A stretch of DNA of 39,476 nt from Butyrivibrio sp. (GCA_024690485.1 JAILPB010000099.1:1-39476), one strand, 5' to 3'. Positions 8,568-16,749 are shown, numbered from the stretch's first letter. A program made the numbers and translations. Notes: generated from the sequence alone by a model not told the origin.

Positions 8568-9332
8568 ATGCAGAGAAAAGTATTGCTTATCGGAGCTACA
8601 AAGAGCTTTATGATCAATGCTATCGCAGTTGGATTGGAGAAAGGTAAGTACGATGTGATCCGTTGCGATTTATCCAAGGAAGCTATTATGGCCATCGAGG
8701 ATAAACCCGAGCTGTATGTTCTTTATCTTGGAGATTTAAATGAGGAAAGTGTAAAACATCTCAAATATCTGGATGAAGCCATAGATTCCGAGCATTTTTA
8801 TCTGTATGAAGTAGGAAATACCGAGGAGCTGGACTATGCTTCCAATTTCCTGTCTCCCATAAAGGTAACCGAGACTTACCTAAGGCCGCTGGATGTGACA
8901 GAGCTTGTAGAGGCTCTTGACCTGGCTGTTGCAAGCGGTAATATGGATGAGGAGCAGAAAAAGAAGATCCTGGTTGTGGACGATGACGGAACCATGCTCA
9001 GGATGATCAAAACCTGGCTTTCTGTAAGATACAGGGTTTATATGGCAAGCTCCGGTAAGATAGCTTTGAATTTCCTTGCCGGAAATGATGTGGATCTGGT
9101 TCTTTTGGACTACATGATGCCTCAGATGGACGGGCCGGAGGTACTTAAAAATATAAGAGCGGATGAAAAAACCGCGAATCTGCCGGTAATGTTTTTGACG
9201 TCCAAGAGCGATAAAGAAAGTGTTATAAATGTTGCTTCCTTGAAGCCTGAAAAGTATCTGCTTAAGACCATGCCAAAGGCGAAGCTTGTTTCGGCGATAG
9301 ATACATTTTTCTATGGCTATCAGGATTCATAG
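8568..9332 (+). CDS. Tandem receiver protein (pseudo-REC plus REC), no output domain
   Basis: 254 residues. ATG at 8568 is chosen over upstream GTG 8547 because AGAGGGGA lies just before it. The N-terminal half (about 1-120, RKVLLIGATKSFMINAIAVG) has receiver-like alternation but lacks the acidic pocket and the phospho-Asp: YVLYLGDLN stands where LxxLDxxMP is expected. The C-terminal half is a canonical receiver: KILVVDDDGTMLRM, LVLLDYMMPQMDGPEVL with the phospho-acceptor Asp, MFLTSKSD, and KYLLKTMPK with the conserved Lys. There is no DNA-binding or enzymatic domain, so it works by protein contact or as a phosphate shuttle or sink, like Spo0F or CheY. Position directly after the Hpt-bearing kinase suggests that kinase as donor. 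Confidence 0.85.
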   Translation: MQRKVLLIGATKSFMINAIAVGLEKGKYDVIRCDLSKEAIMAIEDKPELYVLYLGDLNEESVKHLKYLDEAIDSEHFYLYEVGNTEELDYASNFLSPIKVTETYLRPLDVTELVEALDLAVASGNMDEEQKKKILVVDDDGTMLRMIKTWLSVRYRVYMASSGKIALNFLAGNDVDLVLLDYMMPQMDGPEVLKNIRADEKTANLPVMFLTSKSDKESVINVASLKPEKYLLKTMPKAKLVSAIDTFFYGYQDS

Positions 9333-9362
9333 TAAATAAATACAGGGAGGATGAAAAGTTAC

Positions 9363-10289
9363 ATGATTCAGAGACTGGTAGAGGGGATAAAAAAGACAGA
9401 AGCACCTATCGTGGTAGGGCTTGATCCTAAGACAGATTTTATCCCGAAGAGAATCCTAGACAATAATCTTGCAAAGTATGGGGAGAGCGCAGAGGCAGTT
9501 GCAGAGAGCTTCTTTGAGTTCAACAAGGAAATAGTTGATAACATATATGACCTTGTGCCCGCTGTAAAGCCTCAGGTTGCAATGTACGAGCAGTACGGTA
9601 TTCCCGGACTTATTGCTTACAAGAAGACAATCGATTATTGCAGAGAAAAGGGACTTCTTGTAATCGCAGATGTAAAAAGAGGTGACATAGGTTCAACATC
9701 AGAATCCTATGCTCTTGCTCATCTTGGAGCATCTAAGGTTGGTAATACTCTTGTAAAGGGCTTTGATGCTGATTTTGCAACAGTTAATCCCTATCTTGGA
9801 TCAGACGGAGTAAAGCCCTTTGTTTCAGTTTGTAACGAGTTTGATAAGGGTATATTTGTCCTTGTAAAAACATCTAATCCCAGCAGCGGAGAGCTTCAGG
9901 ATAAGATAACTGACGAGAAGCCCTTATATGAGCTGGTGGGAAGCCTGGTTGAGAAATGGGGCGCAGAGTCAATGGACGGCGCTTACAGTAATATCGGTGC
10001 CGTAGTTGGTGCTACATATCCTGAGATGGGCAAGGTACTCCGCGATATCATGCCCCACGCATTTATCCTTGTTCCGGGATACGGCGCTCAGGGCGGCAAG
10101 GGAGCAGACCTTGTTAACTTCTTTGACAAGGACGGTCTTGGTGCTATTGTAAATTCATCAAGAGGAATTATTGCCGCATGGAAGAATGAAAAATACGCAG
10201 ATCCTTCCAGGGAACTTTTGGGAGAAGCTGCGAGAAAAGCAGTTCTTGATATGAAGGAAGACATCAAGGGTGCACTTTTAAACAGATAA
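9363..10289 (+). CDS. pyrF: Orotidine 5'-phosphate decarboxylase (type 2)
   Basis: 308 residues; converts OMP to UMP, the last step of de novo UMP synthesis. GGGAGG at 9345-9350 abuts the ATG at 9351, leaving no spacing, so the ATG at 9363 (MIQRLVEGIKK, the usual family start) is more likely. The long bacterial subfamily is shown by IVVGLDPK, VKPQVAMYEQYG, and the catalytic ADVKRGDIGST with its Lys and Asp residues, followed by a phosphate-binding region near LVPGYGAQGG and VNSSRGI. It lies 30 bases from both neighbours: a tandem receiver gene upstream and pyrE downstream. The other pyr genes are not in this window. Placement inside a signalling gene string is unusual. Confidence 0.95.
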   Translation: MIQRLVEGIKKTEAPIVVGLDPKTDFIPKRILDNNLAKYGESAEAVAESFFEFNKEIVDNIYDLVPAVKPQVAMYEQYGIPGLIAYKKTIDYCREKGLLVIADVKRGDIGSTSESYALAHLGASKVGNTLVKGFDADFATVNPYLGSDGVKPFVSVCNEFDKGIFVLVKTSNPSSGELQDKITDEKPLYELVGSLVEKWGAESMDGAYSNIGAVVGATYPEMGKVLRDIMPHAFILVPGYGAQGGKGADLVNFFDKDGLGAIVNSSRGIIAAWKNEKYADPSRELLGEAARKAVLDMKEDIKGALLNR

Positions 10290-10319
10290 ACATAATACTA
10301 TTACAGGAGATGACCGGAA

Positions 10320-11012
10320 ATGGAAAGGTATAAGGAAGATTTTATTGACTTTATGGTGGACAGCAACGTCCTTAAATTTGGCGAGTTTACATTAAAGAGC
10401 GGAAGAAAATCTCCGTTTTTTATGAACGCAGGAGCATATGTAACGGGCTCTCAGCTTAAAAAACTTGGTGAGTACTATGCAAGAGCTATTCATGATACAT
10501 TCGGACTTGAGTTTGATGTGTTATTCGGACCTGCGTATAAGGGTATTCCCCTTACAGTTATCACAGCAATAGCAATCAGCGAGCTCTATGGCAGAGAGGT
10601 TCGTTATTGTTCCAACCGTAAGGAAATAAAGGACCACGGCGATAAGGGCATCCTTCTTGGATCAAAGCTCAGAGATGGGGACAGAGTAATGATCATCGAG
10701 GATGTTACAACCTCAGGAAAATCCATTGAGGAGACAGTGCCGATCATCAGAGAACAGGCTGATGTTGATATTGTCGGACTTATGGTATCCCTTAACCGTC
10801 AGGAAAAGGGACAGGATTCTGATGCCAGCGCTCTTGATGAGATCAGGGATCGCTACGGATTTGAAGCAAAAGCTATTGTAACCATGCAGGAAGTTGTTGA
10901 ACACCTGTATAACGTGCCTGTTGATGGAGAAGTTATCCTCGGAAAAGACATCAAGAAGGCTATTGATGAGTATTATAAGGAGTATGGCGCAGCAGGAGTT
11001 GCGAAGAACTAA
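10320..11012 (+). CDS. pyrE: Orotate phosphoribosyltransferase
   Basis: 230 residues; joins orotate to PRPP to give OMP, the substrate of PyrF encoded just upstream. AGGAG (10305-10309) lies 10 bases before the ATG. The N-terminal FGEFTLKSGRKSPFFMNAG is the orotate-side signature; GPAYKGIPL is the loop preceding the catalytic region; RVMIIEDVTTSGKSI is the PRPP-binding motif with its paired acidic residues. The conserved flexible-loop segment NRKEIKDHGDKG is present. Length fits the 210-230 residue family range. It is followed after only 9 bases by a small membrane protein gene, so translation may be coupled. Confidence 0.95.
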   Translation: MERYKEDFIDFMVDSNVLKFGEFTLKSGRKSPFFMNAGAYVTGSQLKKLGEYYARAIHDTFGLEFDVLFGPAYKGIPLTVITAIAISELYGREVRYCSNRKEIKDHGDKGILLGSKLRDGDRVMIIEDVTTSGKSIEETVPIIREQADVDIVGLMVSLNRQEKGQDSDASALDEIRDRYGFEAKAIVTMQEVVEHLYNVPVDGEVILGKDIKKAIDEYYKEYGAAGVAKN

Positions 11013-11021
11013 GATAGGTCT

Positions 11022-11381
11022 ATGGAGGAGCAGAGAAAAAAGCGCAAATTTAAAATAAAGCTATTTAAGCGTAGGAGGGAGCGCTATGTTTTTACTGATA
11101 AGAAGCATCCGGAAAAGGGCATAATGTCCTTTGTCCTCGGTGTTATATCAGTATGTACCATAGCTCTGGCTGTTTATTTTTCCTATAGGAACGGAGGGCA
11201 GGCTCTCGCCCGCTACGCTATGGCGGTGCTGTTTTGCTTGTTCTATTCACTTGCCGGACTGATACTTGGAATAATATCCAGATTCGAGAGAGATATTTTC
11301 AAGCTCTTCCCGAATCTGGGAATAGCATTAAATGCACTGTCACTGATAGCGATAGGGATATTGTTGTATCTGGCTTTTTAG
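11022..11381 (+). CDS. Small basic membrane protein (DUF6142-like)
   Basis: 119 residues. The first 27 are strongly basic (MEEQRKKRKFKIKLFKRRRE), then come three hydrophobic helices (about 35-55, 64-86, 95-118) with the charged joint ISRFERDIFKLFPN between the second and third. It resembles small uncharacterised Clostridial membrane proteins I know as DUF6142; that assignment is from memory. The ribosome site is poor, and the 9-base gap from pyrE suggests coupling. A 12-base gap links it to hybrid kinase 2, so it might be an accessory membrane partner of that kinase. No function can be assigned. Confidence 0.7.
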   Translation: MEEQRKKRKFKIKLFKRRRERYVFTDKKHPEKGIMSFVLGVISVCTIALAVYFSYRNGGQALARYAMAVLFCLFYSLAGLILGIISRFERDIFKLFPNLGIALNALSLIAIGILLYLAF

Positions 11382-11393
11382 TGAGGTGCTGAT

Positions 11394-13880
11394 ATGGAAC
11401 GAGGCAAGCGTGACGAAGAATTACGTAGAAGTATTCAGGTTGTAATACTTATGTGTTACACCTTGTATTCAGTTGGGCTTGCCATTGGAGCCATATATAA
11501 AGGCTGGGAATTGTGGGTTGTTCCGATTCTGCTAGTAGGAGTCGGAGTAAGCTGGAGTGTCTATGTAAATCAGAAATTTGATGCCAAATTTTCTGTTTAT
11601 TTCTATGCGGGTTTCATTACCCTTACCAATTTCTACTATGGAATTCACGTGGAAGCTTTCTACAGCGTTTCACTTGTTATAGTCCTTGCACTTCTTTTGT
11701 TCTGTCTTACGGAAGAAAAGGAAGTCTTAAGGATAATCGTTCTGACCTTTTTCCTTTTGATTGTTTATCATATCGTAATGATAGTTTTTAACTATGAAAA
11801 TGCAGAAGACTTTTCGGTTGGTCACAGTGCTTTGCATGTCATGGTAGTTCTTGTGGCTTACAAGGTTGCAGGATACGTCTGTGAACTCTTATCAGAAGGT
11901 AGAAAAACAGCGGAAGGATTAGAGCACGCCCTGCAGATAATGAGAGAAAAATCCGAGGACTTCATGGCCAACGTATCCCATGAACTCAGAACTCCCATTA
12001 ACGTTGTAACAGGCCTTTCATCACTTCTGTTAAAGGATGAAAAAAGCGATCAGAAAAAAGCAGATCTGACGGCTATTCAGGGTGCGGGTAGGAGACTCTT
12101 TGGAAGAATTGAAGATATTCTTGATTATACCGAGGTTGATACTGACAGCCTTGTTTTATCTGAGGATGACTATCGTATATCCTCCATCATCAATGACATT
12201 GTAACTGAATACAGAATGGAAATTCGTCCAAATGACCCTGAGTTTATAGTGGATATGGGCGTAACCCTTCCTGCAAGAATGCTTGGCGATGCAGCCAGAA
12301 TAAAGAGAATCATAAGACATCTCGTGGTTAATGCAAGGAAATTTACAAGTTCTAACGGATGTATATATATGAGCGTTTTTGCAAGGCGCAAGGAGTACGG
12401 AACAAACCTGTGTATAGAAGTGTCAGACACAGGTATAGGAATGTCCACTGAAGAACTTGATAAGGTCATAAAGGGAATATATCAGTCTGATTCCGGAAGA
12501 AGCAGAAAGGCTGACGGAATAGGTCTTGGACTATATATTGTCTTTGGATTTGTTCGCAAGATGGGCGGATTTGTGCACATAGAAAGTGAGAAAAACAAAG
12601 GTACAAAGGTTTCCGTCAGCATACCTCAAAAGGTTATAGATGATAAGCCGAGTGTTGTTCTTGATAATCCTGAAAAGCTTGAACTTGTATGCTTTTTAAA
12701 GCCGGATAAATACAAGTCACCTGCAGTCAGAGAGTATTACAACACAATGATCATAGAGATGTTAAGAGGACTAAATGTTCCTATTCACAAGGTCACTGAT
12801 TTTGAAGAACTGCGCACCATTTGCCAGGGTACACAGATAACTCATGTATTTATTGCAGAGGAGGAGTATAAGGCTGACGCAAATTATTACGAGACATTAA
12901 AAAATGATATTTCGGTAGTGGCAGCAGTTTCTCCGGGATTTAGGATACCCAAAAATTCCAAGGTTACTTTCGTAAGAAAGCCTGTATTTAGCCACTCTCT
13001 TGTAAATGCTGTAAACAGAAAGATGTCTGTCTGGGAGTTCGATCCTGAGACCAGTGGAAAGAAGCTTGCCTTTAACGGTGTAAAGGCTCTTGTTGTTGAT
13101 GATGAAGAGATGAACCTTATTGTTGCGAAGGGTGTCCTTGCCGGCTACGGAATGGACGTATCTGTTGTCCTTAGCGGTCTTGAAGCTGTCAAGATGTGCG
13201 AGAAGCAGCGCTTTGACGTTGTCTTCATGGATCACATGATGCCTGAAATGGACGGTGTCGAAGCCATGAAGCTAATAAGAAGAAATAATGGTAATGATGA
13301 TCACACAGCTATCATAGCCTTCACCGCAAATGCAGTCAGCGGCGTAAGAGAAATGTTTATTAAGGAAGGTTTTGATGAGTTCATAGCAAAGCCTATAGAA
13401 GTATCGGAGCTTGAGAGAATCCTTAAAAAACTCCTTCCCTCCACCATGTGGCAGTATGTGGAAGCAGAAGATAAGGACGAAGATGACTATGGTTCTTCCG
13501 ATGAATATGACGAGGATGAGCTCACTTCGAAATTTGAACTCCTCAACGCCCAGGAAGGCAGAAAGCTTTGCAGAGGAAGTGGAGCAATGTATGAGGAAAT
13601 GCTTATGGAGTTTGTGAGGGCATCTGATGATATTATGGACGAACTTCAGGAATATTATGAGAACAAAGACTGGAAGAACTATCGAATAAAGATAAACGGA
13701 CTTAAGTGCTCAGCTAAGATAATCGGCGCAGATGAGCTTTCAAAAGAAGCACAGGAAATCGAGAGAGCTGCCGTTGGAAGCTGGGAAGCTTATATTGTTG
13801 CCAATCATGGAGATCTGTACAGAAAAGTTGATGACATTAAAGATGAGATAGAAAGAGTTTTGGGAGGTAATGCCTCATGA
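11394..13880 (+). CDS. Hybrid sensor histidine kinase 2 with pseudo-REC, REC and inactive Hpt
   Basis: 828 residues, ATG behind GAGGTG. About six membrane helices (about 15-165) lead to HisKA with NVSHELRTPINVV and H196. The ATPase domain has VVNARKFT, DTGIGM and DGIGLGLYIV. Residues about 425-555 look like a degenerate receiver: THVFIAEEEY replaces the phospho-Asp strand. A true receiver follows (ALVVDDEEMN; FMDHMMPEMDG with D613; FIAKPIE). The C-terminus folds like Hpt, but the histidine of the motif HGLKxSA is Asn (INGLKCSAKIIGA, N768). Hpt phosphotransfer is therefore not expected, and D613 needs another acceptor or acts allosterically. The stop overlaps the start of the next kinase by 4 bases (ATGA), indicating translational coupling. 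Confidence 0.9.
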   Translation: MERGKRDEELRRSIQVVILMCYTLYSVGLAIGAIYKGWELWVVPILLVGVGVSWSVYVNQKFDAKFSVYFYAGFITLTNFYYGIHVEAFYSVSLVIVLALLLFCLTEEKEVLRIIVLTFFLLIVYHIVMIVFNYENAEDFSVGHSALHVMVVLVAYKVAGYVCELLSEGRKTAEGLEHALQIMREKSEDFMANVSHELRTPINVVTGLSSLLLKDEKSDQKKADLTAIQGAGRRLFGRIEDILDYTEVDTDSLVLSEDDYRISSIINDIVTEYRMEIRPNDPEFIVDMGVTLPARMLGDAARIKRIIRHLVVNARKFTSSNGCIYMSVFARRKEYGTNLCIEVSDTGIGMSTEELDKVIKGIYQSDSGRSRKADGIGLGLYIVFGFVRKMGGFVHIESEKNKGTKVSVSIPQKVIDDKPSVVLDNPEKLELVCFLKPDKYKSPAVREYYNTMIIEMLRGLNVPIHKVTDFEELRTICQGTQITHVFIAEEEYKADANYYETLKNDISVVAAVSPGFRIPKNSKVTFVRKPVFSHSLVNAVNRKMSVWEFDPETSGKKLAFNGVKALVVDDEEMNLIVAKGVLAGYGMDVSVVLSGLEAVKMCEKQRFDVVFMDHMMPEMDGVEAMKLIRRNNGNDDHTAIIAFTANAVSGVREMFIKEGFDEFIAKPIEVSELERILKKLLPSTMWQYVEAEDKDEDDYGSSDEYDEDELTSKFELLNAQEGRKLCRGSGAMYEEMLMEFVRASDDIMDELQEYYENKDWKNYRIKINGLKCSAKIIGADELSKEAQEIERAAVGSWEAYIVANHGDLYRKVDDIKDEIERVLGGNAS

Positions 13881-16546
13881 TTATAGAAAAAATTCTTTCC
13901 AGGGTAGATGATCACTCAAGAAGCATGCAGGAGAGACTGTTTTCGTTCTTTCCTCACATAGGACTTTGTACACTGCTTGTGGTAATCATAGTGGCTATCA
14001 TAGTTAAGGACGACATCCTTAACATTATAGCCATGTCAGTATGCTTTGTTGTTTTTCTGACGATAACACTGGTATCCTCCAAAGCCAGGAAGATAAGGGT
14101 GGGCACCACGCTTATAGCTCTGTTGCTGGTTCTGGTGCTTCTTCCCTTTGCGTTCATTTTTGGCGGAAGTATCTATGGCGGATCTCCTGCATGGTATGTT
14201 TTTGGATTTGCTTATATAGGAATTACTGTCGAGGGAAAAAGGAAATATGTGCTTATGGCATTAGCTGTTGCATCTGCAGCGGTGGCATATTATATAGCTT
14301 ACACATATCCTGAGCTTGTGGCACATCACTCAGAAAAAGCTGCATACTTCGACTCTTTTTCAAGCATCATCCTGGTAAGTATTCTTATAGTTGCCATGGT
14401 TTTGTTTGAAAATAAGATTTACATACATGAGAATAGCCTTATCGAAAAGCAGAGGAAAGAAATCGAGGATCTGAGCGAAGTAAGAAACAAGTTCTTCTCG
14501 AATATGAGCCATGAGATAAGAACCCCTATAGATTCTATTATCGGTTTTAACGAGCTGACTTTAAGAGAAGATATTTCCGAAGAAGTCCTTGAGAATTCTC
14601 AGAATATCAGAAGTGCCAGCAAACTTTTACTATCCCTTATAAATGATGTTCTTGACTTATCAAAGCTTGAGGCAGGAATGATGGAAATCGTTCCTGTGGA
14701 CTACGATTCAGTAGGACTTTTGTCAGAGACCATCAATCTTGTGTGGGAAAATGCCACGAGAAAAGGACTTGCCTTCTACGTTGAGGTTGATCCTGATATT
14801 CCCACAAGACTTCTTGGGGATGATACCAGAATAGAGCAGATTCTTATCAATATTTTGGAGAATGCCATAAAGTACACAAATGAAGGAAGTGTCAGCTTAT
14901 CTGTGACCTGTAACCGTGTAGCAGACAGACAGGCTGAGATGATCTATACGGTGGAAGATACAGGTATTGGTATTAAGAGAGATAATCTTCCTTTCATTTT
15001 TGATGAATATAAGCGGATAGATATGGCAAACAGCAAAGAAATAATCGGAACCGGACTTGGACTTACCATCGCCAAACAGCTGGTTGATCAGATGAACGGT
15101 GAGATACTGGTTAATAGCGTTTATACTAAGGGATCAACCTTTGTTGTTAAGATTCCGCAGGAGATCATGGTTGAGAAGCCTGTAGGTAATCTTAGTCTTG
15201 ATGAAATAAGGAAGCGGGAGGAAAAACAGTTTTATCGCCAGAGCTTTGAGGCACCTTCTGCAAGGCTTCTTATAGTTGACGACAACCAGATGAACAGAGT
15301 GGTTACCGCTAAGCTTCTTAGGGACACCAAGATGATAATCGATACGGAGAGCAGTGGACCTCTGTGCCTTGAGAGATGCGCGAATACCCACTATGATGCT
15401 ATTTTCCTTGATCAGGAAATGCCTGAAATGGATGGAATAGAGTGTCTTAGACTTATAAGATCCCAGATTGGTGGTATGTGCAGAGAGACTCCTGTAGTAG
15501 TTATGACTGCCCATTCTTCTGCTGAGGATCAGGCAAAATTCAGGATGGCAGGTTTTGACGGATACCTGCTTAAACCTCTTAACGGCGAGATGCTGGAAAA
15601 TACGCTTCTTCGAATTTTGCCCGCTGAACTTGTCCACAGGACAAGCCCCACATATATCGATCCCAGTGAACAAAGGCGAGGCAGAAAGGATAAGGTACCG
15701 ATACTTATTACTTCAGAGAGTGTATGCGACCTTCCAAAGGAAGTTTTGGATAAGATACGTATACCACTCATTCACTATTATATTAAGAATAAAAACGGCG
15801 TGTTCCTTGATGGAATAGAGGCAGAGACTGACGGAGTATTGGAGTACATGGAAGAAGGAGATGGAATGGACCTTAGGGTTGAAACGCCTACTCCTGATGA
15901 TTATGAAGACTTCTTTGCCATGCATCTGTCAGATGCCACAAATATTATCCACATCGCCATGTCCTCTAAAGCTGGAGATGCCTACAAAAATGCGGTTATA
16001 GGAGCATCTGCCTTCGATAACGTTACGGTAATAGATTCAGAGCATGTATCAAGCGGAATAGGACTTCTTGTAATGGAAGCCGAGCAGATAGCTGAATCCG
16101 GAAAGGATCTTGAGAGCTGCATTAAAGCAATAAATAAGGCCAAGAAGAAAATTCATACAAGCTTCCTTATAAATGACACCAATTATCTGGTAAGACTTGG
16201 AAGAGTAAGCCCGAAATTCCGAGGAATCAGCCGGATATTTATGATAAGACCTTCGATTATCTTCAAGGAGGGTGTCGGCCGACTGGATAAGATTTTGTAT
16301 GGACCAACTGATGGAACAAGGGTAAGGTATATCCAGATGCAGCTTGATAAGGGCCAGAACATTGATAAGAGCGTCTTGTTTATCACTCACTCCAGCCTGT
16401 CTCCGTATGAACTTGATGATGTAAGGAGATATGTGGGCAATAACATGCTCTTTGATAAGATATATATTCAGAAAGAATCAGCAGCCATGGCTGCAATCCA
16501 TGGAAAAGGAGCCTTTGGACTTTTATATAAGATAAAAGAAGAGTGA
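13877..16546 (+). CDS. Hybrid histidine kinase 3 fused to a DegV/FakB-type fatty-acid-binding domain
   Basis: 889 residues, ATG overlapping the previous stop, GGGAGG just upstream. About six membrane helices occupy 25-190. HisKA has MSHEIRTPIDSII with H212; the ATPase domain has NILENAIKYTNEG, DTGIGI and IGTGLGL. A receiver (LLIVDDNQMNRV; FLDQEMPEMDG, D512; YLLKPL) is followed directly by about 280 residues of DegV type starting at V607: ITSESVCDLP, HIAMSSKAGDAYKNA, VTVIDSEHVSSGIGLLVMEA (V718 onward), LVRLGRVSP, IRPSIIFKEGVGRL. DegV/FakB proteins bind a fatty acid and present it to FakA kinase. Here the usual ITxDS Asp is Glu, and the TSxPS loop reads VETPTP, so ligand contacts may differ. 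No Hpt domain. The frame is continuous across the junction, so fusion is genuine unless the assembly is wrong. Confidence 0.88.
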   Translation: MIIEKILSRVDDHSRSMQERLFSFFPHIGLCTLLVVIIVAIIVKDDILNIIAMSVCFVVFLTITLVSSKARKIRVGTTLIALLLVLVLLPFAFIFGGSIYGGSPAWYVFGFAYIGITVEGKRKYVLMALAVASAAVAYYIAYTYPELVAHHSEKAAYFDSFSSIILVSILIVAMVLFENKIYIHENSLIEKQRKEIEDLSEVRNKFFSNMSHEIRTPIDSIIGFNELTLREDISEEVLENSQNIRSASKLLLSLINDVLDLSKLEAGMMEIVPVDYDSVGLLSETINLVWENATRKGLAFYVEVDPDIPTRLLGDDTRIEQILINILENAIKYTNEGSVSLSVTCNRVADRQAEMIYTVEDTGIGIKRDNLPFIFDEYKRIDMANSKEIIGTGLGLTIAKQLVDQMNGEILVNSVYTKGSTFVVKIPQEIMVEKPVGNLSLDEIRKREEKQFYRQSFEAPSARLLIVDDNQMNRVVTAKLLRDTKMIIDTESSGPLCLERCANTHYDAIFLDQEMPEMDGIECLRLIRSQIGGMCRETPVVVMTAHSSAEDQAKFRMAGFDGYLLKPLNGEMLENTLLRILPAELVHRTSPTYIDPSEQRRGRKDKVPILITSESVCDLPKEVLDKIRIPLIHYYIKNKNGVFLDGIEAETDGVLEYMEEGDGMDLRVETPTPDDYEDFFAMHLSDATNIIHIAMSSKAGDAYKNAVIGASAFDNVTVIDSEHVSSGIGLLVMEAEQIAESGKDLESCIKAINKAKKKIHTSFLINDTNYLVRLGRVSPKFRGISRIFMIRPSIIFKEGVGRLDKILYGPTDGTRVRYIQMQLDKGQNIDKSVLFITHSSLSPYELDDVRRYVGNNMLFDKIYIQKESAAMAAIHGKGAFGLLYKIKEE

Positions 16547-16560
16547 TAAAAACGGTGTTT

Positions 16561-16592
16561 TGCCGCCTCCTATAAAAAGGGAGGCGGTTTTG
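16561..16592 (+). terminator. Rho-independent terminator ending the signalling block
   Basis: CCGCCTCC (16563-16570) pairs with GGAGGCGG (16580-16587) around a 9-base AT-rich loop and is followed by TTTT. It begins 16 bases after the stop of kinase 3 and is the first clear terminator seen after the small gene at 5285. Confidence 0.85.
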
Positions 16593-16749
16593 TATCGTAT
16601 CTTTAGTGACCTTTTACAAAAGTTCTCAAAGACAGTAAAAAGGCTTGAAAGCCTATCTAAAACGCGATATTCTTTTAGGGTTGGAAGCATTATTACGTTA
16701 GATAACACTGTTTGAAAAACACTATATATTGTGGTATAAAGGAGGCAGA
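16593..16749 (+). promoter_or_regulatory. purE upstream region: structured leader and promoter-like hexamers
   Basis: Three consecutive stem-loops can be drawn: CCTTTTAC/GTAAAAAGG (16613-16644), AGGCT/AGCCT with loop TGAA (about 16642-16656), and CTAAAA/TTTTAG (about 16661-16679). Further on, TTGAAA (16712-16717), 17 bases, TATAAA (16735-16740) is an excellent promoter match, but the ribosome site GGAGG (16741-16745) follows immediately, so such a transcript would start at or after it. Between the hexamers lies the near-palindrome CACTATATATTGTG. I do not recognise a purine or other known riboswitch here. Confidence 0.4.

Noticed and set aside
9351-9362. pyrF start at the ATG at 9351
   Set aside because: GGGAGG directly abuts this ATG, leaving no spacing. 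The ATG at 9363 gives the usual N-terminus.
15134-15673. Long minus-strand open frame (179 codons) inside hybrid kinase 3
   Set aside because: It lies wholly within the receiver-coding region; no ribosome site or recognisable motif. Antisense shadow.
16593-16735. Purine riboswitch upstream of purE
   Set aside because: The conserved joining segments of purine aptamers are absent, and the visible hairpins do not form the three-way junction.
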